Source: Thalassotalea sp. 1_MG-2023 (GTDB taxonomy: Bacteria > Pseudomonadota > Gammaproteobacteria > Enterobacterales > Alteromonadaceae). Taken from it: a stretch of DNA of 64,000 nt. The stretch spans positions 124,001 to 188,000 of the forward strand of contig NZ_JAUOPD010000001.1 of assembly GCF_030546745.1 (NCBI RefSeq), given 5' to 3'. Position numbers and translations under genes: made by a program. Positions 44,873 to 54,151 of this stretch are shown one piece after another. The notes below the pieces were generated by a model that was not told where the DNA came from, searched no databases, and worked only from the letters and a program-made list of their open reading frames with translations. Numbering within the stretch: the first letter of the stretch is position 1; each line of letters starts with the position of its first letter.

Positions 44873-45633
44873 TGCTTCAAACTGGCGCACATTTTTATTC
44901 AATACGTTCAACCGCATTATATCGCTTTGTTCGTTTACCTACGTTGTTTGAACGATTAGTGGTGTTTTGTCCGCCGTTGTTTGAAGACGCGAACAATACC
45001 CGCCACGCTTATAGTAAGTTTGCACAACAACTTGAAGTACAGCAAATAGCGTCTGTTATTTTTGATTATACAGGCACGGGAGATAGTGCTGGAGAGCTAA
45101 CTGATGCGTCAATTGCTACTTGGCGCTTAGAGCTTACTGAACAAATTTCTGATATTAAACAACAGTTTCCTAACGTGAGAATTACCTTACTCGCCTGCTG
45201 TTCCGCTGCGCTGGTGTTAAACGAAACGCTGTTTGAGTGTGCTCATGATATTGTTTTTTGGCATCCAGAACTTAATGGTAAAAAATACCTTAACCAATTA
45301 AAGCGTATGGCAAAGTTGCAACCTAATGATGACCAATACATTGGTGAAGCATCGACATCGCTTATTGCAGGGTATGAATTATCAGCAGGGTTATTAGATG
45401 AACTAGCAGCAATCAACACAAGCTTACCCATTAATAAAAAAATCTTCTGGGGCGAGTTTTCAATGCAAATGCCTGTACCAGTAGCACGTAATCGCTTATA
45501 TCAATCTGTATCGCAAAGTGCTCACTTTTCCCTCGAAGTTTTTCAACAAGCAAAATTTTGGCAGGCGTCAGAGTTAACCCTACCGATACCTTTACTTAAG
45601 CAAACAATGCAGTGGCTTGACGATGCAACATAA
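44872..45633 (+). CDS. Exosortase A system-associated hydrolase 2 (alpha/beta fold)
   Basis: This 253-residue alpha/beta-hydrolase-like protein contains VVFCPPLFEDANNTRHAYSKFA (oxyanion/early strand) and VIFDYTGTGDSAG, motifs shared by the exosortase-A hydrolase families. The nucleophile elbow is LLACCSAAL instead of G-x-S-x-G, so the Ser is absent from its usual place and a Cys occupies it. The role is inferred to be thioester or acyl handling with the adjacent carrier protein. The 3' end overlaps hydrolase 1 by 11 bases. Confidence 0.78.
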   Translation: MLQTGAHFYSIRSTALYRFVRLPTLFERLVVFCPPLFEDANNTRHAYSKFAQQLEVQQIASVIFDYTGTGDSAGELTDASIATWRLELTEQISDIKQQFPNVRITLLACCSAALVLNETLFECAHDIVFWHPELNGKKYLNQLKRMAKLQPNDDQYIGEASTSLIAGYELSAGLLDELAAINTSLPINKKIFWGEFSMQMPVPVARNRLYQSVSQSAHFSLEVFQQAKFWQASELTLPIPLLKQTMQWLDDAT

Positions 45634-46441
45634 TCAAGAAATTCCTGTTAGTTTCAAATCGGGCGAAGCTCACTTGCATGGCATTTTACATCAGGTTGAA
45701 CATGCTAAACAGGGCGTGATCATGGTTGTTGGCGGCCCACAAACGCGGGTTGGTAGCCATCGAATGTTTGTTCAAATTGCACGATATTTAGCTAGCCAAG
45801 GAGTTAGCGTTTTACGGTTTGATTATCGAGGCGCTGGTGATAGCGACGGTGAGATACAATCGTTTCAACATACCGTTGGTGATATTTCAGCGGCAGTAAG
45901 GTTTTTTAATAGACAATACCCTAAAACAAACATCGCCTTGTGGGGGTTGTGTGACGCAGCATCTGCTATCGCTTTGTTTTTAAAAACAGAACAAGTAACT
46001 TCGATTAATCATGTGGTGTTACTAAACCCTTGGGTAAAACAACCAGCGACTGAAGCCCAAGCGTATTTATCACATTATTATTGGCATCGACTGCGCGACA
46101 TAAGTTTTTGGAAAAAGCTTATCACGGGTAAGTTAAACATTTTTCGAAGTGCACAAGGTATTGCAGAACAAAAAACATTAGCCAAACAACAACAGGAAGG
46201 CTCATTTGTTGATGGCATGTTAGCGGGGTTGCAACAGTATACGGGTCAATCTCATCTAATTTTGGCAGAGCAAGACCTAACGGCACAAGAATTTTGCCAG
46301 CTCAGAACACACAATGCTCCTTGGAAAAAATTAAATTTTAGTAGTGAAATCATCATTGCTGGTGCTAATCACACCTTTGCGTCACCCCGTTGGAAACAAC
46401 AAGTAGCAGAACAAACCTTTAATGCGATTATATCTAGTTAA
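45623..46441 (+). CDS. Exosortase A system-associated hydrolase 1 (alpha/beta fold, Cys nucleophile)
   Basis: This 272-residue alpha/beta hydrolase has VMVVGGPQTRVGSHRMFVQIA, LRFDYRGAGDSDG and the nucleophile elbow LWGLCDAASAI, with Cys instead of Ser as in others of its exosortase-associated family. The C-terminal His lies in IAGANHTFASPRW. A thioesterase or acyltransferase role is a reasonable inference from the Cys nucleophile and the acyl carrier gene nearby. I use the ATG at 45623; an in-frame TTG lies two codons earlier. Confidence 0.85.
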   Translation: MQHNQEIPVSFKSGEAHLHGILHQVEHAKQGVIMVVGGPQTRVGSHRMFVQIARYLASQGVSVLRFDYRGAGDSDGEIQSFQHTVGDISAAVRFFNRQYPKTNIALWGLCDAASAIALFLKTEQVTSINHVVLLNPWVKQPATEAQAYLSHYYWHRLRDISFWKKLITGKLNIFRSAQGIAEQKTLAKQQQEGSFVDGMLAGLQQYTGQSHLILAEQDLTAQEFCQLRTHNAPWKKLNFSSEIIIAGANHTFASPRWKQQVAEQTFNAIISS

Positions 46442-46568
46442 TTTTAATCATTATCGCTACAATGGTGAAGGTGTTAATATTTTGTAGCAACTTATTAACG
46501 TAAGTAAACAGCGGTTTTGTTTCGGAAAGATAAAACAAAAAAGAATCACATTTTGCTTGGTAAAGAAT

Positions 46569-47846
46569 ATGGAATCAGTTTTTCAGCCTAAAATTGCAAT
46601 TATTGGCTTAGGATATGTAGGTTTACCCTTAGCGGTCGAGTTTGGTAAAAAGTTTCAAACTATTGGTTTTGATATCAATGGTCCTCGTGTTCAAGAACTC
46701 AACCAAGGTATTGACCGTACACTTGAAGTAAATCGTGAAGAGCTAAATGAAGCAACACAACTTACTTGCTCATCTAACACTCAAGATATTATTGGTTGCG
46801 ATTATTATATCGTTACCGTTCCAACCCCGATTGATCAACACAAGCAACCTGATTTAACTCCGCTGATTAAAGCGTCTGAAATGCTCGGTGGTGTTATCGC
46901 AAAAGATGCGACAGTGATCTATGAATCAACGGTTTATCCTGGTGCAACAGAAGAAGATTGCGTACCAATTTTAGAGCAAGTATCAGGTTTAACGTTTAAC
47001 CAAGATTTTTTCGTCGGTTACTCCCCAGAGCGGATAAATCCAGGTGATAAAACACACCGTTTACCCTCTATTTTAAAAGTTACTTCCGGTTCTACACCTG
47101 AAGTTGCTGAAAAAGTAGATGCCTTATACCGCAGTATTATTACGGCTGGTACATACAAAGCATCATCTATTCGCGTGGCAGAAGCGGCGAAAGTCATTGA
47201 AAATACCCAACGTGATGTCAATATCGCACTTATTAATGAGCTATCGATAATTTTTAATCGCTTAGGTATTGATACATTAGAGGTGCTTGAAGCTGCGGGC
47301 ACAAAATGGAACTTCTTACCATTTCGTCCTGGTTTGGTTGGTGGCCACTGTATTGGTGTTGATCCTTACTACCTTACGCATAAAGCGCAAGCAGTGGGGT
47401 ATCACCCTGAAATGATTCTCGCTGGCCGACGCCTTAACGATGGCATGGGTCAATACGTTGTTTCTCAATTAGTAAAAGGTATGCTGCAAAAGCGTATTCA
47501 GGTTGATCAATCAAATGTATTAGTAATGGGCTTAACGTTTAAAGAAAATTGCCCTGATTTACGTAATACTAAGATAATCGACATTATCCATGAGCTAAAA
47601 GAATACAACATTAACGTTGATGTTGTAGATCCGCTATGTGAGAGTGAAGAAGCTCAAAAAGAATACGGTATTTCGCTAACCAAAACGCCTGAAAAAGGTA
47701 AATACGACGGTGTTATTCTTGCGGTCGCACATAGCGAATTTAAAGCCATGGATATTAGTGAAATTAAAGCACTTGGCCGAGAAAACCATGTGTTGTATGA
47801 CTTAAAGTGTGTGTTGGATAAATCACACGTAGATATGCGTCTATAA
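46569..47846 (+). CDS. tviB: UDP-N-acetylhexosamine C6-dehydrogenase (TviB/WbpO type)
   Basis: This 425-residue UDP-sugar dehydrogenase oxidises UDP-GlcNAc (or UDP-GalNAc) to the uronic acid with NAD. The nucleotide-binding [14 protein letters not shown] is at the N-terminus, [13 protein letters not shown] in the middle, and the catalytic Cys lies in [12 protein letters not shown]. The length equals that of TviB from the ATG chosen here; a TTG four codons upstream is possible. Together with the next gene it would give UDP-GalNAcA, as in Vi antigen synthesis. A new transcription unit may start in the 127-base gap upstream. Confidence 0.93.
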   Translation: MESVFQPKIAIIGLGYVGLPLAVEFGKKFQTIGFDINGPRVQELNQGIDRTLEVNREELNEATQLTCSSNTQDIIGCDYYIVTVPTPIDQHKQPDLTPLIKASEMLGGVIAKDATVIYESTVYPGATEEDCVPILEQVSGLTFNQDFFVGYSPERINPGDKTHRLPSILKVTSGSTPEVAEKVDALYRSIITAGTYKASSIRVAEAAKVIENTQRDVNIALINELSIIFNRLGIDTLEVLEAAGTKWNFLPFRPGLVGGHCIGVDPYYLTHKAQAVGYHPEMILAGRRLNDGMGQYVVSQLVKGMLQKRIQVDQSNVLVMGLTFKENCPDLRNTKIIDIIHELKEYNINVDVVDPLCESEEAQKEYGISLTKTPEKGKYDGVILAVAHSEFKAMDISEIKALGRENHVLYDLKCVLDKSHVDMRL

Positions 47847-47865
47847 ACGTACAAAGGATTAAACA

Positions 47866-48888
47866 GTGTCATCATTTGAAACAGTAAAAGCGCAATTATT
47901 AACCAGTCCTAAAACCTGGTTAGTTACCGGCGTTGCAGGGTTTATTGGCTCTAATTTATTAGAAGCGTTATTAACGCTGAATCAGAAGGTTGTTGGGTTA
48001 GATAACTTTGCTACCGGATATCAGAAAAACCTAGACGAAGTACAACAAAGCGTTAGCAGTGAGCAATGGCAAAATTTTCGCTTTATTGAGGGTGATATTC
48101 GAGATTTTGAAACCTGCCAAAATGCTGCAAATAGCGTGGACTACGTATTACATCAAGCTGCATTAGGTTCAGTGCCACGGTCAATTGCTGATCCAATTAC
48201 CACTAACGCCGCCAATATTACCGGCTTTTTAAATATGCTTGAAGCCGCGAAACAGCAATCGGTCAGCAGTTTTGTCTATGCAGCTAGTAGTTCAACATAT
48301 GGCGATCATCCGGCATTACCAAAGATTGAAGAAAATATCGGTAATCCATTGTCTCCTTATGCTGTGACCAAGTATGTTAACGAGCTATACGCAAGTGTGT
48401 ATGCCAGAACCTATGATTTTAACTGTATCGGTTTGCGTTACTTTAATGTGTTTGGAAAGCGTCAAGACCCAGATGGTGCTTATGCAGCTGTGATCCCTAA
48501 GTGGACAGCCGCGATGATTAAAAACGAGCAGGTATTTATCAATGGCGACGGCTTAACCAGTCGTGATTTTTGTTACATTGAAAATACGGTGCAAATGAAT
48601 ATTTTAGCGGCTACAGCTGCTAAAGATGCGAAAAATGAAGTGTATAATGTTGCTGTAGGTGACCGTACTACACTAAATGATTTATTCGCATCAATTAAAA
48701 CAGCGTTAATTGATAACGGTGTGAATGTAGAGCAAGCCCCAGAATATCGAGATTTTCGTGCTGGTGATGTAAGACATTCGCAAGCTGATATATCAAAAGC
48801 CGCAACGAAACTGGGCTATGCTCCAGGTTATAAAATACAACAGGGTATCTTAGAAGCGATGCCTTGGTATCTAAACAATGTTAAATAA
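47866..48888 (+). CDS. tviC: UDP-N-acetylglucosamine(-uronate) 4-epimerase (TviC/WbpP type)
   Basis: This 340-residue short-chain dehydrogenase/reductase epimerase has NAD motif [16 protein letters not shown], the catalytic Ser/Thr region [10 protein letters not shown], the YxxxK pair in [10 protein letters not shown], and the substrate-binding [16 protein letters not shown] typical of WbpP/TviC. It converts UDP-GlcNAc(A) to UDP-GalNAc(A). The GTG start has a good AAAGGA site seven bases upstream. It lies twenty bases after the dehydrogenase gene. Confidence 0.93.
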   Translation: MSSFETVKAQLLTSPKTWLVTGVAGFIGSNLLEALLTLNQKVVGLDNFATGYQKNLDEVQQSVSSEQWQNFRFIEGDIRDFETCQNAANSVDYVLHQAALGSVPRSIADPITTNAANITGFLNMLEAAKQQSVSSFVYAASSSTYGDHPALPKIEENIGNPLSPYAVTKYVNELYASVYARTYDFNCIGLRYFNVFGKRQDPDGAYAAVIPKWTAAMIKNEQVFINGDGLTSRDFCYIENTVQMNILAATAAKDAKNEVYNVAVGDRTTLNDLFASIKTALIDNGVNVEQAPEYRDFRAGDVRHSQADISKAATKLGYAPGYKIQQGILEAMPWYLNNVK

Positions 48889-48930
48889 CATCATTAAGTC
48901 AAAGATAAGCTTATTAGTAAGGATTGAAGC

Positions 48931-51195
48931 ATGAAAGTAGGGATTGTTGTTGGGACACGCCCAGAAATTATCAAAATGGCACCAGTAATTCGCGAGTGCC
49001 AAAAGCGTGGCGTGGCTTACTTTATTATTCATTCAAATCAACATTATTCAGAAGAGATGGACAGCATCTTTTTCAAAGAATTGAATCTACCTCAACCAAA
49101 TTACAATTTAGGCGTGGGTTCTGGTTTGCATAGTAATCAAACCGGTAACATTTTGATCAAAATGGAACCTATCTTACTTGACGAAAAGCCTGATGTTGTA
49201 TTGGTACAAGGTGATACTAATACGGTGCTTGCCGGTGCATTAGCTGCATCAAAATTAGGTATTAAAGTAGGTCACATTGAAGCAGGTTTACGTAGTTATG
49301 ACCGTACCATGCCTGAAGAAACCAACCGAATTATGACCGATCATATCAGCGATTATTTATTTGCAGTTGGGCCTAATCAACATAAAATATTGTCGAAAGA
49401 GGGCATTAATGCTGACAATATTTTCACTGTGGGTAACACGGTTTCAGATTCATTATTTCAACATTTAGAGATTTCAGCTGAAAAAAGTAAAATTTTAGCT
49501 GATCTTGGTGTTACCGATAAAAACTATTTTTTAGTAACCGCGCATCGTGCATCTAATGTTGATACGCCAGCAAGTTTACAAGCGCTGTTAGCTTTGTTTG
49601 ATAAACTACACGCTAAATACAGCCAACCTATTGTATGGCCTATTCACCCTAGAACGCAGGCAAAGTTAAAAGAATTTAGTATTGAAGTACCAAGTTACTT
49701 AAAACTATTACCGCCTATTGGTTATTTAGATTTTATTCAATTACAAAAACACGCACTATTAATTCTTACCGACTCAGGCGGCATACAAGAAGAAGCCTGT
49801 TTATTAGGTGTGCCATGTATTACCTTACGTGAAAATACAGAACGGCCAGAGTCTATCGAAGTAGGCGCGAATGTATTAGTGGGTTTAGATGGCGATAAAG
49901 CATTAGCTGCAGCTGAAAAGTGGTTAGCAAAAGGTGATTTTTCTTGGGAAAACCCTTTTGGCGACGGCCATGTAGCTGAAACGATTCTAGATATTATTAC
50001 GGGTACTGAACAAGTCGACTTGCAAGAGAAGATTGTTGCTAAAAATGAAACACTTGCCGTTGTTGGTATGGGCTATATGGGCTTGCCAATTGCAAGTTTA
50101 ATCGCTCAAGCTGGTTATTCAGTCACGGGTATTGATTTAAGCCAAGAAAAAGTAGACTCAATCAATCGTGGCGAATGCCCGTTTGATGAAGTAGGTATGC
50201 CTGAATTAATCAAAAAAGTGGTAGAGCAAGGCTTCTTAAAGGCTTCAACGTCTATACCTTCTTCTGATACTTACCTCGTTGCTGTACCTACACCGCACAA
50301 AGATAACGCTTGCGATCGAAGCTATGTTTTCAGTGCCGCAGATGCTATTGCTAAAGTGGCGAAAAATGGCCAAACAGTAATTGTTGAATCAACCATTTCT
50401 CCGCAAACCAGTTTAGCGGTTGAACAACGATTTGCTGATGCGGGCTTACAAATTGATGTAGTGCATTGCCCTGAACGCGCAATACCAGGCCAAACCTTAC
50501 ACGAACTAGTGAACAACGATCGTATCATTGGCGCATCAAGCAGCGAAGCACAACAAAAAGTAAAACGTATCTACCAAAGCTTTGTAAATGGTGAAGTGTT
50601 CTTAACGGATTTAACAACAGCAGAGTGCGTTAAATTAGTTGAAAACACCTCAAGAGATGTAGGTATTGCTTTTGCAAATGAGCTTGCACAAATTGCCGAA
50701 GAGCTAGACGTAAACGTGTACGAAGTAATAAAGCTGGCTAATCGTCATCCACGGGTGAATGTATTAACACCAGGACCTGGAGTAGGTGGTCACTGTATAC
50801 CGATTGACCCATGGTTCTTAGTTGAAAATACTAAATCGGGTGATTTTGTCCGATTAGCACGTAAAATCAATGATGAAAGACCTTACGTGATCGGTGAAAA
50901 AGCATTAGAAATGCTTTCTGCCGTTAAAGGTAAACGTATTGGTATCTTGGGCGTCGCGTATAAGGCGAATGTTGATGACTGTAGAGAAACACCCGCTGAC
51001 GCTATTTTAGATTGCTTCAATAAAGCCGGTGTTGAAGTTTGTTACCATGACCCGTTTGTTCCTAAATGGGATTGCCCTAGAAAAGATAGCATTGCTGATA
51101 TTGAAGCATGGGCTGACGTACTCATTTTAGTAACAGACCATACTTGTTACAGTAATTTAGCAGTCAATATTCCACTGCTTAATACTCGCGGTTAA
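48931..51195 (+). CDS. wecB-wecC: Fused UDP-GlcNAc 2-epimerase / UDP-ManNAc 6-dehydrogenase (WecB-WecC fusion)
   Basis: This 754-residue single chain carries two complete enzymes. Residues 1-360 are the 2-epimerase: GTRPEIIKMAPVI, VQGDTNTVLAG, EAGLRS, PEETNR and SDSGGIQEEACLLG. A short linker near 360-370 leads to the dehydrogenase (370-754): VVGMGYMGLPIASLI, VESTISP, the catalytic Cys in GGHCIPIDPWFL and VAYKANVDDCRETPAD. The two steps turn UDP-GlcNAc into UDP-ManNAc and then UDP-ManNAcA. In most Gram-negatives these are separate genes, so the fusion would channel the intermediate. I see no stop or frame break at the junction. Confidence 0.94.
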   Translation: MKVGIVVGTRPEIIKMAPVIRECQKRGVAYFIIHSNQHYSEEMDSIFFKELNLPQPNYNLGVGSGLHSNQTGNILIKMEPILLDEKPDVVLVQGDTNTVLAGALAASKLGIKVGHIEAGLRSYDRTMPEETNRIMTDHISDYLFAVGPNQHKILSKEGINADNIFTVGNTVSDSLFQHLEISAEKSKILADLGVTDKNYFLVTAHRASNVDTPASLQALLALFDKLHAKYSQPIVWPIHPRTQAKLKEFSIEVPSYLKLLPPIGYLDFIQLQKHALLILTDSGGIQEEACLLGVPCITLRENTERPESIEVGANVLVGLDGDKALAAAEKWLAKGDFSWENPFGDGHVAETILDIITGTEQVDLQEKIVAKNETLAVVGMGYMGLPIASLIAQAGYSVTGIDLSQEKVDSINRGECPFDEVGMPELIKKVVEQGFLKASTSIPSSDTYLVAVPTPHKDNACDRSYVFSAADAIAKVAKNGQTVIVESTISPQTSLAVEQRFADAGLQIDVVHCPERAIPGQTLHELVNNDRIIGASSSEAQQKVKRIYQSFVNGEVFLTDLTTAECVKLVENTSRDVGIAFANELAQIAEELDVNVYEVIKLANRHPRVNVLTPGPGVGGHCIPIDPWFLVENTKSGDFVRLARKINDERPYVIGEKALEMLSAVKGKRIGILGVAYKANVDDCRETPADAILDCFNKAGVEVCYHDPFVPKWDCPRKDSIADIEAWADVLILVTDHTCYSNLAVNIPLLNTRG

Positions 51196-51200
51196 CCATA

Positions 51201-51225
51201 AAAAGCTCACGTAATGTGAGCTTTT
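51201..51225 (+). terminator. Rho-independent terminator after the wecB-wecC fusion
   Basis: AAAAGCTCAC and GTGAGCTTTT form a perfect 10-base stem around the loop GTAAT, starting five bases after the stop and ending in TTTT-CT. It closes the sugar-nucleotide operon. Confidence 0.88.
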
Positions 51226-51387
51226 CTATAAGTTGTGTAATAACAATAAAGCAAAATTAAAACAGGTTTAGACTAGCAGTTTTACGGTAATTGCTATACA
51301 AATAGAGTAAATTATCAACAGACTACATTCGCTGTTAGACGCCAAGTAGACAATATAAAAATAAATAGAACGAAAGAGGGAATTCTC

Positions 51388-54135
51388 ATGTTAAATAAAA
51401 AAGCAGCAATATCATTAGCCGTTATGGTCGCATTGGCTGGCTGTGGTGAAACCCTTACTGTTGAAGATCATCTCGCGCAAGCAAAACAATACCAATCAGA
51501 AAACAAATTAAAAGAAACTGAAATAGCGCTGAAAAATGCCATTCAATTAGACATGAAAAACCCACAAGCAAGGTTTAGCTTAGGTAAACTTTACTTGTCG
51601 CAAGGTGAAAGTGCTGGCGCAATAAAAGAATTAGAAAAAGCACAATCTTTAAAATTTACTGGGCGAGACTTAGTACCTTCGTTAGCCAGAGCATACCTTA
51701 TTGCTGATGATAACGAAGGAGTGATTAACTTATCAGAAGCATCAACATCACTTCCAGATGAACAGCAAGTTGAATATTTGTCATATAAAACTTTAGCGTT
51801 AATCAAAACACAACAGCCTGATTTAGCGAAACAAGCGGCAAAAGAGGCTGATAAACGTTTACCTGCTAACCCTTACGCTATTTTATCTAATGCGTATATC
51901 GCAATGTTAGATGAAGAACTCGACAGAGCTTCTGCATTGGTGAATAAAAGTCTAAATTTAACAGCTGACATTCCAGAAGCGGTGATGTTGCAAGGGCAAA
52001 TCGCTATAGCAAAAGCTGATTATGAAACCGCTGCCCAACATTTTGAGCAATATTTAGCATTACAGCCACAGTCAAAATTAGTTTACTTATTATTGGCCGA
52101 CACGTTAGTTAAAACAGATAGATACCTAGAAGCAGAAAAATATGCAGATCTCATTTTATCTGCGATGTCTCAACAGCCTGTAGCCAACTATGTTAAATCA
52201 CTGGTTCGCTTTGCTGAAAAAGATTATGAAGAAGCATTAAAATATGCCGAGGTTGGCCTCAATAGCCAATACATGAAGCCTCATTTACGCTTAGTTGCTG
52301 GCGCAAGTGCATTCTATTTAGCAAAATATGAGCAAGCAAATTTACATCTAGGCGCTATCGTTCATCAATTAACCCCAGAGCACTCTGCGCGAAAAATGTA
52401 TGCAGTTAGTCAATTTCACTTAGGTGCTATTGAAAATATAACCGATGCTTTACAAGGTTACACACCCGTTTCTGAACAAGATCAGGAATTTCTTTCATCG
52501 CTGAGCTTTAGTTTGTTCAGTATGGGGGCAAAAGAAGAAGCTAAAATTATTGCTCAGCGAGTAGCGGATTCTGAACTTTCTTCTGCGAAGTCGTCTGGGC
52601 GTAAAGGTTTGTTAAAACTATTAATGGACGACTTCTCCGGAATTGATGATTTAAAAACCGCACTTGAGAAAAACCCTGATTTAATTGGTGCTGAGTTAGC
52701 ACTTGCTTACGTTGCTTTAGATCGTGAAAACTATGAAGAAGCTAGAAATATTGCAAGTGAATGGCAAGAAAAAAATCCTGAAAAAGCTGATGGTTATAAC
52801 ATGTTAGCAGCTGTTCATATCCGCCAAAATGAATTTGAACAAGCACATGACATGCTGAAAAAAAGTTTAGACGTTGTGCCAAATAATGCATTTGCACTAA
52901 CAGAATTGACTTCAGTGTTAATGAAGCTTGATAAAAAATCTGACGCAGAAAAAATTGCACAACAAGCTATTCAAGAACACCCAAATAACCTGAAAGCCTT
53001 ACATAATAATTATGCATTAAAGCGAAATGCAGAAGCGTTGGACGCAATAAAAGTGGCATTTGAAGCAGCTGATAATAAAAATACCTATGCACCCTTATAT
53101 ATGCAAGCGTTGCTAGATGCCGATGAAATACAAGCCCTTTTAAAAGTTGCAGATACGCTAACGCTTGACTTTAAAACACCGAAAAAAGTGTGGCAATTAC
53201 AAATTTTTGCTTATCATAAATTACAAAAAGGTAGGCAGATTAAAGCAACCCTTGAGAAGTGGCTAACGGCAAACCCTTATCACGTTGAACCGGTTTTTTT
53301 ATTAGCTGATTATTATGTGAAAGCAAAAGATGCTGATCGTGCATTAACGGTTATCAATAATGCATTGGCTGGCCCACATGAAAAAAACACGAATGTTCAA
53401 TTAGTAAAAATGCAATTATTATTGGATGGTCGTGATACAGCGCTGGCGAAAAGACTATTAAATGAAATAGATACTGACGCATTAAATGAAAACTTGCTTG
53501 CCGGTATTCACGGACGTATTGCACTGCTTGAAAATAAATTACCTGAGGCAGTAAAAGGATTAACAAAGTACTATCAAGATTATCCAAGTAGTCAAAATGC
53601 GGTATTACTTGCTATTGCTCGAAGTCGCTCTGGTGATCAAGAAGAAGCGATTGCTGGATTAGAAAAACACGTAGAAGCTCATGAAAATGATTTACCCGCA
53701 CGTAACCTGCTTGCCAATTATTACGTTAAGCAGGATAGCTCAAAAGCTATAGCTCAATATGAGCAGTTAGTGAGTAAGCAACCTTTAAATGTTGTCGCGT
53801 TAAATAACCTGGCGTGGTTGTCATTAGAAAATAATAAGCTGGATAAAGCAGAAACCTATGCGAAGAAAGCTTATGAACTTGCACCAAACGTGCCTAATAT
53901 TGCTGACACTTATGCAAAAGTATTGTGGGCATCAGGTGATAAGCGTGAAGCGCTAAATAAATCGAAAGAAGCTTATGATTTATCGAAAGGACAAGACGTA
54001 GACATTACGTTAAATTACGTTGAACACTTACTTGAAAATAGCCGTAACAATGAAGCGAAATCTGTACTATTAAAAGTAAAACCAGCAACAGAAGCACAGA
54101 AAACGAAAACCTCTGAGTTGTTAAATAAAATCTAG
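51388..54135 (+). CDS. prsT: PEP-CTERM-system TPR lipoprotein (first copy)
   Basis: This 915-residue TPR-repeat lipoprotein has lipobox LAGC (Cys19) and more than fifteen tetratricopeptide-like helical pairs along its whole length, for example ALKNAIQLDMKNPQARFSLGKLYLSQGES. Length and repeat layout match the PrsT family linked to exosortase-A systems. It probably scaffolds polymer or PEP-CTERM protein assembly on the periplasmic or outer-membrane side. GAGGGA lies before the ATG. It starts 192 bases after the preceding gene, behind a terminator, so it likely has its own promoter. Confidence 0.93.
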   Translation: MLNKKAAISLAVMVALAGCGETLTVEDHLAQAKQYQSENKLKETEIALKNAIQLDMKNPQARFSLGKLYLSQGESAGAIKELEKAQSLKFTGRDLVPSLARAYLIADDNEGVINLSEASTSLPDEQQVEYLSYKTLALIKTQQPDLAKQAAKEADKRLPANPYAILSNAYIAMLDEELDRASALVNKSLNLTADIPEAVMLQGQIAIAKADYETAAQHFEQYLALQPQSKLVYLLLADTLVKTDRYLEAEKYADLILSAMSQQPVANYVKSLVRFAEKDYEEALKYAEVGLNSQYMKPHLRLVAGASAFYLAKYEQANLHLGAIVHQLTPEHSARKMYAVSQFHLGAIENITDALQGYTPVSEQDQEFLSSLSFSLFSMGAKEEAKIIAQRVADSELSSAKSSGRKGLLKLLMDDFSGIDDLKTALEKNPDLIGAELALAYVALDRENYEEARNIASEWQEKNPEKADGYNMLAAVHIRQNEFEQAHDMLKKSLDVVPNNAFALTELTSVLMKLDKKSDAEKIAQQAIQEHPNNLKALHNNYALKRNAEALDAIKVAFEAADNKNTYAPLYMQALLDADEIQALLKVADTLTLDFKTPKKVWQLQIFAYHKLQKGRQIKATLEKWLTANPYHVEPVFLLADYYVKAKDADRALTVINNALAGPHEKNTNVQLVKMQLLLDGRDTALAKRLLNEIDTDALNENLLAGIHGRIALLENKLPEAVKGLTKYYQDYPSSQNAVLLAIARSRSGDQEEAIAGLEKHVEAHENDLPARNLLANYYVKQDSSKAIAQYEQLVSKQPLNVVALNNLAWLSLENNKLDKAETYAKKAYELAPNVPNIADTYAKVLWASGDKREALNKSKEAYDLSKGQDVDITLNYVEHLLENSRNNEAKSVLLKVKPATEAQKTKTSELLNKI

Positions 54136-54151
54136 TATTGAAGGAACGATC

